Shown here piece after piece: positions 6,500 through 9,023 of a stretch of DNA of 9,023 nucleotides (the first letter of the stretch is position 1; every line of letters starts with the position of its first letter). The notes under the pieces were generated by a model, which was not told where the DNA came from, did not search any database, and saw nothing but the letters and a program-made list of their open reading frames with translations. Source of the DNA: Dehalococcoidia bacterium UBA5629 (GTDB taxonomy: Bacteria; Chloroflexota; Dehalococcoidia; GIF9; UBA5629). The translations under genes and the position numbers were made by a program. Where the stretch lies: assembly GCA_002421445.1 (NCBI GenBank), contig DIKB01000002.1, positions 1 through 9,023 of the forward strand, read 5' to 3'.

Positions 6500-6784
6500 A
6501 TGCATATATATGAAGTAGTACGACGACCGGTAGTAACCGAAAAAGGCACGATCATGCAGGAGCAAGGTAAGTATGCCTTTGAAGTTGCACCTGATTCTAC
6601 AAAAGAAATGATAAAACAGGCTGTCGAGAAAGCCTTCAAAGTCAATGTAACTAAGGTTAATATCATCGCTATGAAAGGGCGAACGAAGCGGATGGGCAAG
6701 AGAGAGATTGTGACCCCTTCATGGAAAAAGGCAGTTGTGACTCTGGAAGCAGGGCAAAAAATACAACTGTTTGAAGGTGTTTAA
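6500..6784 (+). CDS. rplW: 50S ribosomal protein L23 (uL23)
   Basis: L23 sits at the mouth of the exit tunnel and forms the docking site for trigger factor and SRP. The 94-aa product has the family pattern: YEVVRRPVVTEKGTIM at the start, YAFEVAPDSTKEMIKQAVE, then FKVNVTKVNIIAMKGRTKR with the basic loop, and a beta strand KKAVVTLEAGQKIQLFE. AGGGA (6489-6493) lies 6 nt before the ATG. The gap from rplD is 19 nt. Length and order are as in the standard S10 operon; the gene after it is the unusual one. Confidence 0.97.
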   Translation: MHIYEVVRRPVVTEKGTIMQEQGKYAFEVAPDSTKEMIKQAVEKAFKVNVTKVNIIAMKGRTKRMGKREIVTPSWKKAVVTLEAGQKIQLFEGV

Positions 6785-6804
6785 CGAAAGAGTGGGGAAC
6801 TACA

Positions 6805-6900
6805 TTGGGTTCAGTAATTAAAAAACGTAACAAAAAGATGGCCAAGCACAAGCATCGTAAGTTGCTCAAGAAGAACCGATGGCAAAGAAGGCACGGCTAA
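6805..6900 (+). CDS. Very small basic bS22/mS38-like ribosomal protein (AURKAIP1/COX24 domain)
   Basis: This gene is too short for most gene callers. TTG at 6805 opens 31 codons ending in TAA. The peptide starts MGSVIKKRNKKMAKHKHRKL and has 14 Lys/Arg and no acidic residue. The pattern MGSVIKKR-x-K-x-MxKxKHRKLL-x(4)-R-x-QRR is what I recall for the bacterial AURKAIP1/COX24 domain (PF08213), seen in mycobacterial bS22 (about 33 aa, in the small subunit near the decoding centre) and in the C-terminus of mitochondrial mS38. GGGGA (6794-6798) is 6 nt before the TTG. Starting at the internal ATG (6838) would lose the conserved MGSVIKKR. It lies 20 nt after rplW and 23 nt before rplB, on the same strand, which strongly suggests co-expression as a ribosomal component. 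Position inside an S10 operon is not standard in model bacteria. Confidence 0.85.
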   Translation: MGSVIKKRNKKMAKHKHRKLLKKNRWQRRHG

Positions 6901-6910
6901 TATTTAGTAC

Positions 6911-6916
6911 GAGGAG
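6911..6916 (+). promoter_or_regulatory. Ribosome binding site setting the TTG start of rplB
   Basis: GAGGAG lies 7 nt before TTG 6924. The codons after this TTG give the family-like N-terminus, which lacks an ATG until residue 16, so this site decides the start. Confidence 0.7.
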
Positions 6917-6923
6917 TTGAGTT

Positions 6924-7745
6924 TTGCCTTTTCAATCTATTGCTCCGACAACGCCAGGTAGGCGAAATATGATTAGGGTTTCCTTCGACGGTTTAACGAA
7001 GGAGGAACCGAAAAAATCGTTGCTGCTTCCGCTAAAGAAAACAGGCGGAAGAAATGCAAGAGGTGTGGTGACGTCACGTCATCGCGGCGGTGGTGCGAAA
7101 CGACAGTTACGCATTATCGATTTCAAGCGGGATAAACCGGGAGTTCCCGGCACCGTTGCTACTATCGAGTATGATCCGAACAGATCGGCACGCGTTGCCC
7201 TGATTCATTATGCTGATGGTGATAAACGGTATATTCTTGCGCCGGACGGTTTGAAGGTTAATGATGTTATTCAATCGGGGGCCGGTGCAGATATAAAACC
7301 CGGCAATGCGATGACGCTGGGCGAAATGCCCGCTGGTGCAATGATTCACAATATCGAGTTTGAACCTGGTAAGGGTGCGCAAGTAGTGCGCAGCGCCGGC
7401 ACAGCGGCCCAGTTGCTCAGTAAAGAGGGCAAGTATTGTTTGGTGCGGTTGCCTTCGGGAGAGATGAGACGGTTTTTGGCCGAGTGTCAGGCGACAATTG
7501 GACAGGTTGGCAACGTCGAACATTCTGGCGAAAAGCTAGGCAAGGCGGGGCGCTCCCGCTTGTTGGGACGGCGTCCCATGGTGCGCGGTTCGGCGATGTC
7601 GCCGCGGGATCATCCACATGGTGGTGGCGAAGGTCGCTCACCGCGAGGTATGCCTCCGAAGACTCCGTGGGGTAAGCCTGCACTGGGTCCGAAGACAAGA
7701 GTTGGAAAGCCATCTGATCGCTTGATAGTTAAGCGAAGAAAATAA
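6924..7745 (+). CDS. rplB: 50S ribosomal protein L2 (uL2)
   Basis: L2 is a core 50S protein needed for subunit association and peptidyl transferase activity. The 273-aa product is of normal length. The N-terminal RNA-binding part shows KKTGGRNARGVVTSRHRGGG (38-57) and KRQLRIIDFKRD (59-70). The C-terminal part has RPMVRGSAMSPRDHPHGGGEG (217-237), with the functionally important His within DHPHGGG (229-235), and TPWGKPALGPKTR near the end. Most bacteria have MNPVDHPHGGG; MSPRDHPHGGG here is a variant of the flanking residues only. The start is TTG with a clear GAGGAG; the first ATG (residue 16) would remove the usual N-terminal residues. Confidence 0.97.
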   Translation: MPFQSIAPTTPGRRNMIRVSFDGLTKEEPKKSLLLPLKKTGGRNARGVVTSRHRGGGAKRQLRIIDFKRDKPGVPGTVATIEYDPNRSARVALIHYADGDKRYILAPDGLKVNDVIQSGAGADIKPGNAMTLGEMPAGAMIHNIEFEPGKGAQVVRSAGTAAQLLSKEGKYCLVRLPSGEMRRFLAECQATIGQVGNVEHSGEKLGKAGRSRLLGRRPMVRGSAMSPRDHPHGGGEGRSPRGMPPKTPWGKPALGPKTRVGKPSDRLIVKRRK

Positions 7746-7764
7746 TAAGTGAAGGGCTATAGCT

Positions 7765-8052
7765 ATGTCACGTTCAGCAAAAAAAGGGCCATATTGCGAA
7801 GCTAAGCTTCTGAAAAAGATCGAGAAGCTTAATCGTTCTGGCGAAAAAACTGTGATAAAAACATGGGCACGATCATCGACTATTATGCCGGAGATGATCG
7901 GACACACGCTGGGTGTTCATGACGGCAGGCGACATGTGCCGATTTTTGTCACGGAGAACATGGTCGGACATAAACTGGGTGAGTTTGCTATGACCAGGAC
8001 GTTCCGCGGCCATGCAACGAAGGCTCAAGTGACAGTCCAGGCGAAGAAGTAG
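7765..8052 (+). CDS. rpsS: 30S ribosomal protein S19 (uS19)
   Basis: S19 is a 30S head protein that pairs with S13 and takes part in intersubunit bridging. The 95-aa product has the family start SRSAKKGPYCEAKLLKKI, then IKTWARSSTIMPEMIGHT (30s to 40s) and FVTENMVGHKLGEFAMTRTF with the basic C-terminal RGHATK. AAGGG (7752-7756) precedes the ATG by 8 nt, and the gap from rplB is 19 nt. Nothing unusual. Confidence 0.98.
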   Translation: MSRSAKKGPYCEAKLLKKIEKLNRSGEKTVIKTWARSSTIMPEMIGHTLGVHDGRRHVPIFVTENMVGHKLGEFAMTRTFRGHATKAQVTVQAKK

Positions 8053-8065
8053 AGGCTGGTATATC

Positions 8066-8404
8066 ATGAAGGTAAAATCAATATCAAAAAATGTCGGTTA
8101 TCCGCCGCGAAAAGTGAAGCTGTTGGTTGATATGGTACGTGGTAAGACAGTAGCAGAAGCCCTTACCATACTGAAATTCACGCCAAGGCCGTCAGCGATT
8201 GCAGTGGCAAAAACGATTAAATCGGCAGCGGCGAATGCCGAAAATAATTTTGAGATGGATCCGGCGAAGTTAAAGGTCACGGAAATTTATGCTAATGAAG
8301 GTATCACATTGAAGAGAATGCGAGCTCAGTCTCGTGGACGGGTTAGTCCTCTACTAAAGAGGTCGACCCACATAACAGTGTATGTCTCCGAGGAGGGAAA
8401 ATAA
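8066..8404 (+). CDS. rplV: 50S ribosomal protein L22 (uL22)
   Basis: L22 reaches into the 50S and forms the exit-tunnel constriction with L4. The 112-aa product has the globular part PPRKVKLLVDMVRGKTVAEAL (13-33) and SAAANAENNF (53-62). The long beta-hairpin at about 78-100 (EGITLKRMRAQSRGRVSPLL) is where macrolide-resistance changes occur in other species; no deletion or duplication is apparent. ATG 8066 is 13 nt after the rpsS stop, with a GAGG (8052-8055) 10 nt upstream. Confidence 0.97.
   Translation: MKVKSISKNVGYPPRKVKLLVDMVRGKTVAEALTILKFTPRPSAIAVAKTIKSAAANAENNFEMDPAKLKVTEIYANEGITLKRMRAQSRGRVSPLLKRSTHITVYVSEEGK
8391..8396 (+). promoter_or_regulatory. Strong ribosome binding site of rpsC
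   Basis: AGGAGG, a full match to the Shine-Dalgarno core, lies within the end of rplV, 8 nt before the GTG start of rpsC. The rplV stop is then directly next to that GTG. Confidence 0.8.
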
Positions 8405-9023
8405 GTGGGTCAAAAAGTTCATCCGTATGGATTCCGGTTAGGGGTTACTCAGGACTGGCAGGCAAAGTGGTTCGAGAAGAAGCACTATACTGAGATGGTG
8501 CTTGAGGATATGAAGCTGCGGAAGGTGATTGCCAAGAAATGCGTTGATGGCGGCGTTGCCAGTGTTATTATTGAGCGACAGGGCCATGAAATTATTATTA
8601 CTATGAATTCATCCAGACCCGGCGTTGTCATCGGCCGTGGTGGACAGCGTGCCGAAGAACTGAGAGCCGAACTGGAAAAAGCTTGCAGCAAAAAAATTAG
8701 ATTATCGATTAAAGAGATTGGTCAACCTGAGTTGGAAGCCGTCTTGGTGGCCAGAAATGTCGCTGACCAGCTCCTGCGCCGTATTGCATTCAGACGGGTT
8801 ATGAAGCAAACTATCTTCCGTACGATGCAGGCGGGTGCTCGAGGGATAAAAGTGAGCTGTGCCGGCAGGTTGGGTGGCAACGAAATAGCGCGGAGAGAAA
8901 CATCCCGTCAGGGTCGATTGCCGTTGCACACATTGAGCGCTGATATCAGCTATGGATTTGCGGAAGCAGATACGACAATGGGTAAGATCGGCGTCAAAGT
9001 ATGGATTTATAAAGGGGATATTA
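8405..9023 (+). CDS. rpsC: 30S ribosomal protein S3 (uS3), partial, runs off right edge
   Basis: S3 lines the mRNA entry channel and helps unwind mRNA together with S4 and S5. The first 206 residues are in the window, out of an expected 210-230 or so. It starts GQKVHPYGFRLGV, typical of the family. The KH domain has SRPGVVIGRGGQRAEELR (70-87) with its GRGG loop (77-80). RRVMKQ (130-135) supplies the basic residues matching the helicase-linked R131/R132/K135 of E. coli. GIKVSCAGRLGGNEIARRE (147-165) and LPLHTLSADISYGFAEA follow. The start is GTG, abutting the rplV TAA with no gap and served by AGGAGG. By the standard order rplP (L16) should follow to the right. Confidence 0.97.
   Translation, partial: MGQKVHPYGFRLGVTQDWQAKWFEKKHYTEMVLEDMKLRKVIAKKCVDGGVASVIIERQGHEIIITMNSSRPGVVIGRGGQRAEELRAELEKACSKKIRLSIKEIGQPELEAVLVARNVADQLLRRIAFRRVMKQTIFRTMQAGARGIKVSCAGRLGGNEIARRETSRQGRLPLHTLSADISYGFAEADTTMGKIGVKVWIYKGDI

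Overview
The window is a bacterial translation locus. It holds the left end of a long ribosomal-protein operon on the + strand, with a divergently transcribed radical SAM gene on its left. GC content is moderate and coding density is high. GTG and TTG starts are common. Protein features (Bacillus-type 146-aa S12 with an internal insert, L22/L2/EF-G wording, and a tiny AURKAIP1/COX24-type protein) suggest a Gram-positive-like or Chloroflexota lineage. Dehalococcoidia-like bacteria are my best guess, made from remembered protein wording and not from a search.

Layout. Positions 1-1461 (- strand) hold the first 487 residues of a B12-binding-domain radical SAM protein of the TIGR03960 type, running off the left edge. 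Positions 1462-1837 are the divergent intergenic region. It carries a near-consensus promoter for the radical SAM gene that would give an almost leaderless mRNA, and a TTGACA plus extended -10 promoter for the ribosomal operon. It also has a perfect 12-bp tandem repeat just upstream of the second promoter, and a roughly 170-nt structured leader with two competing hairpins. From 1838 to the right edge the order is rpsL, rpsG, fusA, rpsJ, rplC, rplD, rplW, a 31-codon bS22/mS38-like gene, rplB, rpsS, rplV, and partial rpsC. All are co-oriented with gaps of 0 to about 53 nt.

This is a fusion of the str operon (S12-S7-EF-G) to the S10 operon (S10-L3-L4-L23-L2-S19-L22-S3). tuf is absent between them, and fusA and rpsJ abut with no intergenic base. 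The products are 30S head/body proteins, 50S core and exit-tunnel proteins, and the translocase EF-G, so the operon coordinates supply of ribosome parts and a translation factor. The classical E. coli autoregulatory sites (S12-S7 intergenic hairpin, S10 leader) have no room here. The leader before rpsL is therefore the most likely control point.

Most of the window is ordinary. The item most worth a second look is the TTG-started, 31-residue, very basic gene between rplW and rplB. It resembles mycobacterial bS22 and the C-terminal domain of mitochondrial mS38, and is small enough to be missed by gene callers. I see no evidence for a new defence, mobile or CRISPR system.
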